Of a stretch of 64,000 nt of DNA, positions 42,023 to 51,306 are shown in pieces (the first letter of the stretch is position 1; each line of letters begins with the position of its first letter). This DNA is from Salinicoccus kekensis (lineage in GTDB: Bacteria; Bacillota; Bacilli; Staphylococcales; Salinicoccaceae). The notes below the pieces were generated by a model. It had not been told where the DNA came from. It worked only from the letters and a program-made list of their open reading frames with translations, and did not search any database. The stretch lies in NCBI RefSeq assembly GCF_900220995.1, contig NZ_OBQF01000001.1, positions 1 to 64,000 on the forward strand. Reading direction: 5' to 3'. Both the position numbers and the translations under genes were made by a program.

Positions 42023-43723
42023 ATGAAAACGGATCATGATTTGAATCAACTGCTGAACGCTTTGGACAGGCAGACATACGGCAGATATAAGCAGATTAAA
42101 GGGAAATACGATTTCGGCCAGTTCCGTCTAGCCGTCGACCATGTACAGGTCGATCCCTTTGCGCCGCCGTCCAAAATGCGAATCATCACCGACCGTAAAA
42201 CCGCAGGCATCCCGGATGATATGCTCGATTCGAAAAGCAAGCGGATCGCCGCTTCCGATTTCCTGATACGGACTTTCGAAAAAAGCATCCAACAGCTCAA
42301 TAAGCAGTCGAAAGGGCAGGGGAAGAACGGCAAAGTGTTCATCGACCGCTGCGGGCAGGAGATGCTCGAGCGGACTGCGGTCGTGATCGGTGATAAAGAA
42401 ATCGAAGTCCGGATTGAAGTCGGCCTCCCTGCTGCGGGCCGGAAGATACTCGGCAAGGCAGCCGCTTCCATATTCAGTGAGATGCTGCCTGAAGCGGTGG
42501 AGACTTTATTATATAAAAACCTTGATCAACAGGGTTTGAAAGACCAGATCACCCTGATGCTCGACCAGGATTATATACTGAAAGTGATGAAGGAACGTAA
42601 TCTGATCGCATTTGTGGCAGACGGTGCAGTTCTACCGAGGGAGAGCGGTGTGTCGGATCGGCCGATGCATAGTGCGGTACCTTTTAAGAGTCCGGAAAGC
42701 CTGGAGACGGAAATTGAACTGCCGGGCGGCCGCAAGATCACGGGCATGGGGATTCCTGAAGGGATCACTCTTATCGTCGGCGGAGGTTACCATGGCAAGT
42801 CGACGCTGCTCGAAGCATTGGAACGCGGAGTCTATCACCATATCGCCGGTGACGGCAGGGAGTTTGTGCTCACACGTCCGGATGCGGTGAAGATCCGTGC
42901 AGAGGACGGACGCAGCGTATCGGGTGTCGATATCGTACCGTTCATCAACAACCTACCGGGCGGTAAGGATACACGCAAGTTTTCAACGGCAAATGCCAGC
43001 GGCAGCACTTCACAGGCGGCGAACGTGATGGAGGCGCTGGAAGCGGGGTCTTCACTGATGCTGATTGATGAAGACACTTCCGCGACCAATTTCATGATTC
43101 GCGATGCCCGCATGCAGAAGCTGATTGCTCCGGACAAGGAACCGATCACACCGTTCGCAGATAAAATCCAGGCGCTTTATGAGGAGAAGGGCGTGTCCAC
43201 CATCCTCATCGTCGGCGGATCGGGAGACTACTTTGAAGCGGCCGACCATGTGCTCATGATGGATGAGTACCGGTTGAAGGATGTGACGAAGGAAGCGAAG
43301 GCTATCGCCAATACCAACGGTTACAAAAGACCGGACACTTCCCATAAGGAGTTCGGTGCGCTGCCTGACCGCACACCGCTTAAAAAGAGCTTTGCCAAAA
43401 GGGGCAAGGACGGCAGGCTGAAGTCGAAGGGTCTCTACACCATCCTCTACGGCAAGGAATCCATTGACATCTCCGGCCTGGAGCAGCTCACGGATACAAG
43501 CCAGACGAATGCAATCACTGCAATGATTGAATACTTCAAGGATGAAGTGCTGGATGAAAGGGTGACGATATCTGAAGCGGCCGATAAAATATATGCCCAT
43601 ATTGAAAAGGAGGGCCTCGACGGCATTTCTCCATTCGGCGGACACCCCGGCAACATGGCGCTTCCAAGGAAGCAGGAGTTCATTGCTACGGTGAACAGAT
43701 ACAGGGGATTAAAGACGAAGTAA
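42023..43723 (+). CDS. Predicted ABC-class ATPase (PF09818/COG3044)
   Basis: 566 residues, starting at ATG 42023 after GGAAG. The family-typical N-terminal domain has QTYGRYKQIKGKYDFGQFRL and IRIEVGLPAAGRKILGKAA. The P-loop is ITLIVGGGYHGKSTLLEALE near residue 250, followed by the signature-like SGSTSQAANVMEALEAGSSLMLIDEDTSATNFM with Walker B and catalytic Glu/Asp near 335-355. The C-terminal HPGNMALPRKQEF is conserved. The class is widespread in bacteria and protists and is thought to bind nucleic acid, but its role is unknown. Apparently monocistronic. Confidence 0.88.
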   Translation: MKTDHDLNQLLNALDRQTYGRYKQIKGKYDFGQFRLAVDHVQVDPFAPPSKMRIITDRKTAGIPDDMLDSKSKRIAASDFLIRTFEKSIQQLNKQSKGQGKNGKVFIDRCGQEMLERTAVVIGDKEIEVRIEVGLPAAGRKILGKAAASIFSEMLPEAVETLLYKNLDQQGLKDQITLMLDQDYILKVMKERNLIAFVADGAVLPRESGVSDRPMHSAVPFKSPESLETEIELPGGRKITGMGIPEGITLIVGGGYHGKSTLLEALERGVYHHIAGDGREFVLTRPDAVKIRAEDGRSVSGVDIVPFINNLPGGKDTRKFSTANASGSTSQAANVMEALEAGSSLMLIDEDTSATNFMIRDARMQKLIAPDKEPITPFADKIQALYEEKGVSTILIVGGSGDYFEAADHVLMMDEYRLKDVTKEAKAIANTNGYKRPDTSHKEFGALPDRTPLKKSFAKRGKDGRLKSKGLYTILYGKESIDISGLEQLTDTSQTNAITAMIEYFKDEVLDERVTISEAADKIYAHIEKEGLDGISPFGGHPGNMALPRKQEFIATVNRYRGLKTK

Positions 43724-43829
43724 TGATTTTGAAGCGTTTTTCATTCAAATAAGAGAGGTTCTCTGCTTTCATTCTCGACACTCTATTAAATAAGATGTAT
43801 TTTTATAGTAAATAAAAGGGGGCATGAAT

Positions 43830-44167
43830 ATGAAAGACTTTAATTTATTCGAATCATTGGACAAAGGTCTAGATGAGGCAATATCTTATGCTGAAGGCAA
43901 AAGGGATGTGCGGATCAGGAGAATCAAGTTCAAAGAAAGAACTCACTATGCAGCTGAAGAAATTAAATCTATGAGAAAGAAGCGGTAGTTATTCCAAGGC
44001 CCATTGACCGTGTTGGTAAGTGTATCTAAAAAACGGTGGAGGCGTGAGAGGTAGATATCAATAGACCAAGTGCTCCAGCCGAGCGTTTATTGCAACTTAT
44101 AGAAACCAATCCAGAAGTTTTTCCGGAAGAAATTACAGAGCCTGAAGAGGATTTAGTAAATCATTAA
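43830..44167 (+). pseudogene. Broken XRE-family antitoxin gene
   Basis: The first frame (ATG 43830 after AAGGGGG) reads MKDFNLFESLDKGLDEAIS.. to HYAAEEIKSMRKKR, the N-terminus of HigA/MqsA-type XRE antitoxins. It meets TAG at 43986. Beyond it LFQGPLTVLVSVSKK gives the helix-turn-helix. After a one-base shift KTVEA (then TGA) and NRPSAPAERLLQLIETNPEVF give the typical end. Two stops and one frameshift make it non-functional. No toxin gene is seen next to it, so this is an orphan remnant of a type II toxin-antitoxin locus. Confidence 0.8.
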
Positions 44168-44190
44168 ATCCTCTTCAGGCTTTTATTTAG
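44140..44190. terminator. Strong bidirectional terminator
   Basis: GCCTGAAGAGGATTTA (44140-44155) and TAAATCCTCTTCAGGC (44165-44180) are perfect 16-bp arms followed by TTTTATTT. It ends the antitoxin remnant and the convergent C45 hydrolase gene. Confidence 0.9.
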
Positions 44191-44194
44191 ATAA

Positions 44195-45274
44195 TCAACT
44201 GCTAAATTCGTGATAATGTGTTCCCGTTGGTGAGCACGGTGTGCCTTCCATGATGTGAAGGTTTCTCTTTGTGAGGTTCATGCTGATTCCGAATGCAGTG
44301 ACCGTATCCGTATAATGGGATCTTGCCGGGTTGCCGCCGTGCCTGCATATCGTATAAGGTGCGTTGTCATGGTTGGACAGCCACTCCCTGATCTGTTGAT
44401 GATTAATCGGCTCATTTTCTTCGATTGCTGTGCTGATCAGTTCATCAATCTTCTCCAGTCTTTGATAGGAGTTTTCATGGGAGGAATGCTCAGTTTCCAA
44501 GTTGTCCAGTATCTCTGGTGAGCATATATGGTTGGTATGATATACATGCCCGGTTTTGGTGATTTCTCGTGAGTCAATATGTGTCACCGTCACTTCATTA
44601 TTAACGATTCTCCGCATACTGTCTGAGTCATCCTGACCGACAAGAAGATTGGCGGCAGAAGCTACCTCCTTATTCTGAATAATTTCAAGAGCTTCATCGA
44701 TATCGCCTGAGTTTAATATTTTCCTTAAGGTAATATGAATCGGCAGGGTGGGCTGACGGTCATTCACCCGGAGGGCATTCAGGCATACACCAAGCCCATG
44801 GTTGTTCATGCCGATTTTTCCGAGGATGCCCGCTTCAGTCACCATGACGACCTCTGTCCCGTCTGTTTCTATATCCAACGTCAGAAGACTCCTCTTCTGA
44901 GACGGCCGCCAGTCCCATGTCTGAGAGAGAAACAAATTTCCACTCCCCGGACTGATGACCCCGAAGCTTGTGCAGCCATCCGTATTTCCTGTCAGGGCGA
45001 CCTCACTTCTGGTGTTGAGTGCCAGGATATCTTCAAAATCGACGGATGCCCCTTTGGCGATCCCTTCAATCTCTTCCAGGAACCCATCCCCGTGCCGGTC
45101 AAGATAGTTTATATGATCTTTAGCGATTTCACGTGCCTCATTCCATCCGATATTCTTCTCATGATGGAACAATCGTTCATATGAATCCAAGCTGTAATGC
45201 ACTTCCTTTTTTGCCTCCGCACCGTGCTGGTAACCAATCTCATAAGCCTTTCCCTGTATTTTTAAATGCTTCAA
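44195..45274 (-). CDS. C45-family autoproteolytic acyltransferase/hydrolase
   Basis: 359 residues from TTG 45274, preceded by AAGGGGTG. The N-terminal GYQHGAEAKKEVHYSLDSYE and the central ALNTRSEVALTGNTDGCTSF fit the acyl-CoA:6-aminopenicillanic acid acyltransferase family (PF03417). In this Ntn-hydrolase family the Cys of DGCTS (near residue 100) becomes the N-terminal nucleophile after self-cleavage. FLSQTWDWRPS and MVTEAGILGKIGMNNHGLGVCLNAL follow as expected. Members hydrolyse or transfer acyl groups on amides; the bacterial substrate is usually unknown. Monocistronic, facing the terminator at 44140. Confidence 0.85.
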   Translation of the reverse strand: MKHLKIQGKAYEIGYQHGAEAKKEVHYSLDSYERLFHHEKNIGWNEAREIAKDHINYLDRHGDGFLEEIEGIAKGASVDFEDILALNTRSEVALTGNTDGCTSFGVISPGSGNLFLSQTWDWRPSQKRSLLTLDIETDGTEVVMVTEAGILGKIGMNNHGLGVCLNALRVNDRQPTLPIHITLRKILNSGDIDEALEIIQNKEVASAANLLVGQDDSDSMRRIVNNEVTVTHIDSREITKTGHVYHTNHICSPEILDNLETEHSSHENSYQRLEKIDELISTAIEENEPINHQQIREWLSNHDNAPYTICRHGGNPARSHYTDTVTAFGISMNLTKRNLHIMEGTPCSPTGTHYHEFSS

Positions 45275-45415
45275 AATTTACTGCACCCCTTGTTTTATTG
45301 AAAGATTCATTTTGAATCAGTATTAAGTATAATAAAGCCCTTTGTGTAATAAGTATATACCCATGACATACACAAGATACTCAAGGTAGGTGAAGACTAT
45401 ACAGCTCCGTACCTC

Positions 45416-45445
45416 ATTGCCCTGTAAATATTTTACTGGTATACT
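45416..45445 (+). promoter_or_regulatory. Promoter of the zinc-ribbon membrane protein pair
   Basis: TTGCCC (45416-45421), an 18-base spacer and extended -10 TGGTATACT (45437-45445) lie 30 bases before the start at 45475, with AGGAGG in between. Confidence 0.6.
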
Positions 45446-45474
45446 TTGGGTTAATTTAAATAAGGAGGAATTTC

Positions 45475-46278
45475 ATGAAATGCCCGAATTGCAGTGCCGA
45501 AATTTTCGAGGGGGACAAGTTCTGCGGTGAGTGCGGCTATGCGCTCGCAGGTAAGAGTGAAGCCACCATACATACCGCTTCAGAGAGTGGAAGCAACAGC
45601 GCAACATATAATAACGAGGAAACGGCATACGCCGATGCGCCTCATGCCGCAGATCATCAAGCTGGAGGAGGGCCATCCTACTTTTCCGAAGTGCTTTCAT
45701 TCTTTAAAGCAGCACTGCTATCACCCGGCCGGACGATCGGTTCCAGCTTCAATATCGGCGTGACTTCCGGTACTGTCGGTCTGCTTATACTGCTTGCATC
45801 CCTGCTCACTTTCATACAGATGCGGGTGGCAATGGGGGAGTTATTCATCACGTTCTCCACATTATTTGAAATGCTGATCGTGCTTGCAATCATGGTTGCG
45901 GTGTTCTTTGGTGTTACATATCTGCTGCTCGCTATCGTCATCCGTCAGAATCAGCATTGGCACCGTGTCTTCAATGATTACGCCGTCACCATGGTCATCA
46001 CCATTTCATTTTTCATCCTGGCGGCTTTACTGAATCTGGTGACCCTTTATGAACTGGGGATCATTGCCGGGCTGATCGGGTTTTTATTGTTCATCACCAC
46101 ACCAATCTACCTAATGCTGAGATATGCAGAGAACAATAACGTGAAGTTCGACAGTTTTTATGCGATCATCATCTATTTTGTCTTGGTCGCCATCGTATTC
46201 TACCTCATCATAAGGATCTTCATGATCACTTTCTTCGCTAATTTTTTATATGATATCGAACGTATGATGATGTTTTAA
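45475..46278 (+). CDS. Zinc-ribbon membrane protein, five helices
   Basis: 267 residues, starting at ATG 45475 after AAGGAGG. The N-terminus MKCPNCSAEIFEGDKFCGECG is a four-cysteine zinc ribbon. A Ser/Asn-rich linker to residue 65 and then a segment with LSFFKAALLSPGRTIGSS lead to about five membrane helices (100-125, 130-155, 175-195, 200-220 and 235-260). The arrangement is like the Yip1-type or YvbJ-neighbour proteins found beside TcaA homologues in Bacillota. Function unknown; the following gene, 22 bases on, has a similar ribbon, so they are likely co-transcribed partners. Confidence 0.8.
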   Translation: MKCPNCSAEIFEGDKFCGECGYALAGKSEATIHTASESGSNSATYNNEETAYADAPHAADHQAGGGPSYFSEVLSFFKAALLSPGRTIGSSFNIGVTSGTVGLLILLASLLTFIQMRVAMGELFITFSTLFEMLIVLAIMVAVFFGVTYLLLAIVIRQNQHWHRVFNDYAVTMVITISFFILAALLNLVTLYELGIIAGLIGFLLFITTPIYLMLRYAENNNVKFDSFYAIIIYFVLVAIVFYLIIRIFMITFFANFLYDIERMMMF

Positions 46279-46300
46279 GTAATGGAAGAGGAGCAGAATA

Positions 46301-47755
46301 ATGAAATATTGTAAGAATTGCGGGCAGGAAATCCGCCCGGATGTCAAAGTATGCACCAATTGCGGCCAAAAGGTCGACGAGCAGGAGAAAGAGAAGCAGG
46401 CCCGTCCGGCACCTGCGCCGATGGACCCAAAAAAGAAGAGAAGGATCGGCATCATCATTGGAGCGGTCGCTCTCGCGGCAATTGTACTTGCGGTGGCCTA
46501 CAGTCTGATTGCGAATGCATTGTCGCCTGACAACCAATTGGATACGATCGCTGAAGCGGTCACGAATGAAGATGCGGAGGGGTTGAGGAATGCCGTCGAT
46601 AATGACATCACCCTGGATGAAGCCGAGGCGCATATCGCCTATATCGACCGCAATTCCGGGTTTTCACAATATCAGACCTGGATTGAAGATCTGAAGTATT
46701 ACCTGGATGAGCAGGTACCCGGGAACGAAGTGCATGACGGGCTGTATCCACTGCTGTCTGTCGGCAGTAATGGCACACAGTATCTTTTCTTCGACGACTA
46801 TAATTTCACGATACCGCGCTTCAATGTTTATGCTTCAGACGATTATGATATTGATGCATTCACTTATACAATGGATGAAACGGAACAACAGTGGAATTCG
46901 GACAACGAGAAGTTTGCCGAACTGGTTCCGGGGATTTATGAGTTTGAAGGGGCTGCAGTCATTGACGAAGAATCTTATGACTCGACGATGCAGGTGGATT
47001 TCGAATATGGCGAAACTGCATTTTTGAATCCGGGCTTCTTCTACCTGACGTTTGATGAAAATGCCACTTCCCTGTTTTGGGAGGGCATCGATGAAGAGGA
47101 TATCACTGTCAATGTGAATGATGAAGCGGTCAATGTGGACTTGAGCGATTATGATAACAGGGTGGGGCCGTATGCTTTCGGTGAGGAACTGGCTGTGGGC
47201 GCCACACTGGATTACGCAGGTGAAACTTTTGAGAGTGATGCAGAAATGGTCCAGATCGATGCCGATGAAGCTGAAGATATTTATTCCGCGGGCGGTATGG
47301 AGCCGGTGTATTCAGTAAATCTGGAATTTGATGAAGATGCGATATCTGAAGCCGGTGAAGCCGAACGCACTGCAGAAATGGCGGATGCTGAAAGGGAATC
47401 CTTTGAAGAGGATATGGAGGAGAACGTGGAGAATTTTGTCCGCGATTACCTGTTTGCCCTTGAAATGATGTATCTATTTGAAGACATCAATGAAGTCGAT
47501 CCATACCTCGATGAAGATTCCAGTGCCTATGCCACTCTCCAGAGCAATCTGGATAACGGCACATTTGAAGGGATGTTCATCACCAACATCAGTGCCTCGA
47601 ACTTTTCTCAAGACGGCAATACAATGACGATTGATGTGGAGAGCACGAGGGATTATGACAGCCTGGATGATCCAATCGATTTCAATACACGGTACAACGT
47701 CGATTATGATCCGGAAACACTTGAGCTTGAAATCGTGAGTTTTGAAGATCTTTAA
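46301..47755 (+). CDS. TcaA/YvbJ-like zinc-ribbon membrane protein
   Basis: 484 residues. Zinc ribbon MKYCKNCGQEIRPDVKVCTNCG at the cytoplasmic N-terminus, a basic Pro-rich linker, and one membrane helix (IGIIIGAVALAAIVLAVAYSL, about residues 50-70). A long acidic extracellular part has TcaA-like repeat domains and ends in an NTF2-like fold (SFEEDMEENVENFVRDYLFALE to the end). Staphylococcal TcaA influences teichoic-acid handling and glycopeptide susceptibility. Sequence similarity outside the ribbon is weak and the ectodomain is very acidic, so only the architecture is claimed. Confidence 0.8.
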   Translation: MKYCKNCGQEIRPDVKVCTNCGQKVDEQEKEKQARPAPAPMDPKKKRRIGIIIGAVALAAIVLAVAYSLIANALSPDNQLDTIAEAVTNEDAEGLRNAVDNDITLDEAEAHIAYIDRNSGFSQYQTWIEDLKYYLDEQVPGNEVHDGLYPLLSVGSNGTQYLFFDDYNFTIPRFNVYASDDYDIDAFTYTMDETEQQWNSDNEKFAELVPGIYEFEGAAVIDEESYDSTMQVDFEYGETAFLNPGFFYLTFDENATSLFWEGIDEEDITVNVNDEAVNVDLSDYDNRVGPYAFGEELAVGATLDYAGETFESDAEMVQIDADEAEDIYSAGGMEPVYSVNLEFDEDAISEAGEAERTAEMADAERESFEEDMEENVENFVRDYLFALEMMYLFEDINEVDPYLDEDSSAYATLQSNLDNGTFEGMFITNISASNFSQDGNTMTIDVESTRDYDSLDDPIDFNTRYNVDYDPETLELEIVSFEDL

Positions 47756-47761
47756 TATTTT

Positions 47762-47796
47762 AACACCGGAGTGTCATACTCCGGTGTTATTTTATT
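47762..47796 (+). terminator. Terminator of the zinc-ribbon pair
   Basis: AACACCGGAGT (47762-47772) and ACTCCGGTGTT (47778-47788) are perfect 11-bp arms followed by ATTTTATT. Confidence 0.88.
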
Positions 47797-47923
47797 GGGA
47801 AAACATATAAAATACATATTAATGATAGTCGTATTTTTATGGTGGTCTGTAAAATCGTTGTACTACTCTTTTATAGGAAGAGCAGGGCGGTAATTCATAT
47901 ATATGTTGGAAGGGCTTTAGATT

Positions 47924-49081
47924 ATGAAGACTTTTAAACCGGAACATATTTTTACTGGCATAATAGCTGCTTTGTTAACATCCTTCTCAGGCATGGTGAT
48001 CATTGAATCTGCCCAGGGACTGGGAATGATTGAATCACAGCTTTTTTCGTGGATGTCTTCTATATACGTGGTCGGTGGCTTAGTCAGTCTGGTGTTAACG
48101 CTTAAATACAGGATGCCTCTGATTGGTGCCCATTCTTTAGCTACCGCAATCTACTTAATACCGGTGATGCAGGGTTTCAGCATCAACGAGATGGTGGGGG
48201 GATATTTAATTGCCGGCCTGCTACTTCTGGTGATCAGCCAATTGAAATTCCTGAGGGACTTCATCCTTTCCATACCGAATTATATTATAGAAGGAATGCT
48301 CGCAGGTATAGTGGTGAATTATATACTTAATTCGGTCTTGGATTTATCAATCTATATACTGGTACTGGTAGTATCAGTTATAGCTTATTTTCTGGTGCAG
48401 TTATACATTGAAAATATCCCGGGTTTTTTTGGCGGCTTGGCAGTGGTTTTTATAACCGGCTTGTTTGTTGGGTTTGAAAACTTTGAGGTTGATCAAGTGT
48501 TCTTTACGGTGGAGTTCATAGTGCCGCAAATTGATTTGGTGACCATTACTGTGATTTCGCTGCCTGTTGCTGTAATGATACTGAGCAATGAAGTTTCCAT
48601 CTCTTTAAGTGCTTTAAAGAAGAATGGCTACGAAGTGCCTTTTCAGCAAGTGGTTTTATCTTCAGGCATTGGCACATCCATCGTCAGTTTATTCGGTGGG
48701 CATGCAGCCGGGATAGGCGGCATGTCGACGACAATCTGCAGTAATGAGGAGTCCGGGGCGAAAAGTGAGAGATACAAAAGCGCACTGGTGGCTGGAATTC
48801 TAATCGTGCTTTTTGGAATGCTTGCACCTTTGATGATCACCCTGATGGGTGCAATTCCGGCACAATTGATATCCATCATCGTCATACTCACTTTGCTGGG
48901 CATTTTACTGAACTGCTTCAAAAGTTTAAAAAACCTGAAATCAAAAGCCAGCATCATCATTATGCTGATTTCATTTTTCATTTCAGCAATAAATATCAAC
49001 ATTTACATTTTATCAGCACCCCTGCTGAGTTTGATTGCAGGTACAATTTTGTACTCAATTTTTATAAAGAAAGCAGACTGA
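47924..49081 (+). CDS. BenE-family benzoate/H+ symporter-like transporter
   Basis: 385 residues with 11-12 membrane helices. HIFTGIIAALLTSFSGMVII at the start and IGAHSLATAIYLIPVMQGFS near residue 68 match the BenE family. The most telling block is FGGHAAGIGGMSTTICSNEE near 250, in the segment that is repeated at 28823-29348. Aromatic or other weak acid import is the family role, but no benzoate-degradation gene is nearby, so the substrate is unknown. Neighbours on both sides are unrelated, and it appears monocistronic. Confidence 0.82.
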   Translation: MKTFKPEHIFTGIIAALLTSFSGMVIIESAQGLGMIESQLFSWMSSIYVVGGLVSLVLTLKYRMPLIGAHSLATAIYLIPVMQGFSINEMVGGYLIAGLLLLVISQLKFLRDFILSIPNYIIEGMLAGIVVNYILNSVLDLSIYILVLVVSVIAYFLVQLYIENIPGFFGGLAVVFITGLFVGFENFEVDQVFFTVEFIVPQIDLVTITVISLPVAVMILSNEVSISLSALKKNGYEVPFQQVVLSSGIGTSIVSLFGGHAAGIGGMSTTICSNEESGAKSERYKSALVAGILIVLFGMLAPLMITLMGAIPAQLISIIVILTLLGILLNCFKSLKNLKSKASIIIMLISFFISAININIYILSAPLLSLIAGTILYSIFIKKAD

Positions 49082-49223
49082 GGGATGGCCGGAGAAGTTT
49101 CCTGGAATCTCTCCAGTTCCCGCAGCTGCCCCTGTCCTGCCGGAGTATTATATAGAATAGATGCTCAGGATTCTGGAAGTTTAACCTTCATTGAAGCATG
49201 TAATGGGCTGTTGGGAACAATCG

Positions 49224-49835
49224 TTATATTTCAATTTTGTTCAACGCAATTTTGATCAGAAAGGAATAATTGATCACATCCTCAAGCTTCCAAAGGTCTT
49301 CTTTATCATGCTCAAGCGTCGCGGCATAGACTTCCTTCAGCTTCCTGAATATCCTGTAGACTTCACCGTCGCGTTCCTTGATCGTCCGCTCGGCCTGCCT
49401 GGCATTTGTGAAGTCGACCGAGTATCGCCTTTCCAGCTCTGCCTCTAAAAACTTATACATCCTCGTGATCGTTGCATTGCTGCCATTTTCATAATAAAAA
49501 CCGATGAGGATGTTATTGTCCGTAAGCAGCCGCATCATTTCGCTGTCTGTGGATGTAGCAGCCAGTGTTCCACCCGGCAAGCCACCGGCGCCGACAGGCG
49601 GAATCTCCCTGTCTTCTGCATCATGACTTTTTACTGCATTCCCCAAATCCTCACTCAACTGTCTGGCTCGAAAGTTGACGTAGGCATCATGAAAACCGAT
49701 CCTGGTGACTCTCCCAAGAAGGTCCAGTATCTGTTTATGGTATACGATGATGACGATGAGCAGCAGCCATGCCATATTGAAGTTCGACAGTATCACATCG
49801 AGGAACTCATGAATCCATCTTAATGTATTTTCCAT
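49224..49835 (-). CDS. Single-pass membrane protein of unknown function
   Basis: 203 residues, starting at ATG 49835 after AGAGAGG. One membrane helix (MAWLLLIVIIVYHKQILDLL, about 21-40), then a cytoplasmic part with a Gly/Pro-rich linker (PPVGAGGLPGGTL) and helices including SNATITRMYKFLEAELERRY. The pattern of an N-terminal anchor plus a helical soluble domain is seen in several uncharacterised Bacillota proteins. No catalytic motif is visible. It is divergent from the SDR gene at 49946. Confidence 0.65.
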   Translation of the reverse strand: MENTLRWIHEFLDVILSNFNMAWLLLIVIIVYHKQILDLLGRVTRIGFHDAYVNFRARQLSEDLGNAVKSHDAEDREIPPVGAGGLPGGTLAATSTDSEMMRLLTDNNILIGFYYENGSNATITRMYKFLEAELERRYSVDFTNARQAERTIKERDGEVYRIFRKLKEVYAATLEHDKEDLWKLEDVINYSFLIKIALNKIEI

Positions 49836-49945
49836 ATTCGTCTGCCTCTCTTTTTATATAATTTCCAAATGTTTTATATTTCGAATGTCCGGGAATGATT
49901 GTGGATGTAAATGAATCAACCATTCAATTCGAAAGGATGATATAT

Positions 49946-50695
49946 ATGAGTAAAGTTGCCATCATCACAGGCGGGGGCAGCGGCCTCGGCCAGGCGACGG
50001 CGGTGCGCCTCGCAGAGGAGGGCGTCAACATCTCCGTCGTGGACATCAGTGAAGAGGGCGGCAACCGCACGGTGGAAATGGTGAAGGACAAGGGGGCAGA
50101 TGCCATCTTCATCAAAGCGGATGTATCGAAAAATGAAGACGTTAAAAATTATGTGGACGAGACGGTGTCGCATTTCGGCACGATCGACTACTTCTTCAAC
50201 AATGCCGGCATTTCCGGCAGCGGTAAATACTTCCTTGATTCCGATATCGATGAAATTGAAAAGATCGTCGGCATCAACCTGCTCGGTGCATTGTACGGTG
50301 TCCGTCATGTGGCGGAAGTCATGAAGAAGCAGGGCAGCGGCGCGATCGTTAACACCGCTTCAAGCGCCGGCGTCATCGGTCAGGATTCCGTGGTCATTTA
50401 TTCCGCGACTAAGCACGGCATCATCGGTCTTACAAAAAGCATGGTGGCTGAATACGCAAAAGACGGTCTCAGAGTCAACGCGATCGCACCGGGGCCGACG
50501 GAGACGGAAATGGTCCGGAACTTCTATAAGGACAATCCTGAAATGAAGGAAAACGCTGAAAGCGGCATCCCGCAGAAGCGTCTCGGCACACCGGAAGAAG
50601 TGGCGGAGCTTGTGACGTTCCTCCTCACTTCAAAAGCGGAGTATATTAACGGCGAAGTCATCCGCATCGACGGCGGCTTCACCAATGTAAAATAA
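49946..50695 (+). CDS. SDR-family oxidoreductase
   Basis: 249 residues from ATG 49946 (GAAAGG upstream), chosen over an upstream start with no ribosome site. VAIITGGGSGLGQATAVRLA binds NAD(P), NNAGISGSG follows near residue 85, TASSAGVIGQDSVVIYSATKHG carries the catalytic Ser-Tyr-Lys, and YINGEVIRIDGGF is the usual end. Overall it is close to 3-oxoacyl-ACP reductase/glucose 1-dehydrogenase-like SDRs. Substrate unknown; more GC-rich than the SDR at 1863 and not a copy of it. Confidence 0.87.
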   Translation: MSKVAIITGGGSGLGQATAVRLAEEGVNISVVDISEEGGNRTVEMVKDKGADAIFIKADVSKNEDVKNYVDETVSHFGTIDYFFNNAGISGSGKYFLDSDIDEIEKIVGINLLGALYGVRHVAEVMKKQGSGAIVNTASSAGVIGQDSVVIYSATKHGIIGLTKSMVAEYAKDGLRVNAIAPGPTETEMVRNFYKDNPEMKENAESGIPQKRLGTPEEVAELVTFLLTSKAEYINGEVIRIDGGFTNVK

Positions 50696-50702
50696 CTTTC
50701 GT

Positions 50703-50728
50703 GGCAGCCTTCAATGGTTGCCTTTTTC
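50703..50728. terminator. Terminator between SDR and K+ channel genes
   Basis: GGCAGCC (50703-50709) and GGTTGCC (50716-50722) with one G-T pair, followed by TTTTT. It separates convergent genes. Confidence 0.7.
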
Positions 50729-50731
50729 ATT

Positions 50732-51133
50732 TCAGCTTTTGGTGATCTCCTTGATGAAGATCACAGTAGGGACGACGATGCCGAGGAATGCCTCGAACAG
50801 CGAGATGTACCGGACGGGTCCGATCGGTGTCAGATCGCCGTAACCGATGGATAAAAGTGTCACGCCGCTGTAGTAGAGCATTTCTGCGAAGTCATGTTCT
50901 TCCATCACTTCGCCTTGGATATTGTCGATCAGTATCGGCCCATCCAGTGATATCAAATAGTAGATCACCGCAAAGCTGAGCAGCAGACCGGTCATCACCG
51001 TGAAGATGTACAAGTACAGCGGCCACTGCATGGAGAACTTGTGCGTCTCCTGCATTTCACCTTTCTTCTTGGCAAAAGCCCCGAGCTGATACAGAAAAAA
51101 TATGATGAAGACAATAAGCAGTGCATATCCCAT
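50732..51133 (-). CDS. Two-helix potassium channel family protein
   Basis: About 133 residues from ATG 51133, chosen over 51154 because AGGGGGG is five bases upstream. Three hydrophobic segments; the last two flank a pore loop with the selectivity filter TLLSIGYGDLTPIG, the hallmark of K+ channels (PF07885), near residue 100. There is no cytoplasmic RCK/TrkA-N domain, so gating must come from elsewhere or be absent. Potassium flow is relevant to osmotic balance in a salt-tolerant cell. Confidence 0.85.
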   Translation of the reverse strand: MGYALLIVFIIFFLYQLGAFAKKKGEMQETHKFSMQWPLYLYIFTVMTGLLLSFAVIYYLISLDGPILIDNIQGEVMEEHDFAEMLYYSGVTLLSIGYGDLTPIGPVRYISLFEAFLGIVVPTVIFIKEITKS

Positions 51134-51306
51134 CCAATCCCCCCTGGAATTCATTTATGGCGCACTTTATTGGCACTGTGTATATTTACTTATTAATTTC
51201 CTGTTTGTGCTGATTCAAACATGAAAGGACTGTATGTTTAACTGCTCAGGCGATGTGGTAAACGTTATATGTAAGATGAATACAAGTTTCCAAGGAGGCA
51301 TTATTA

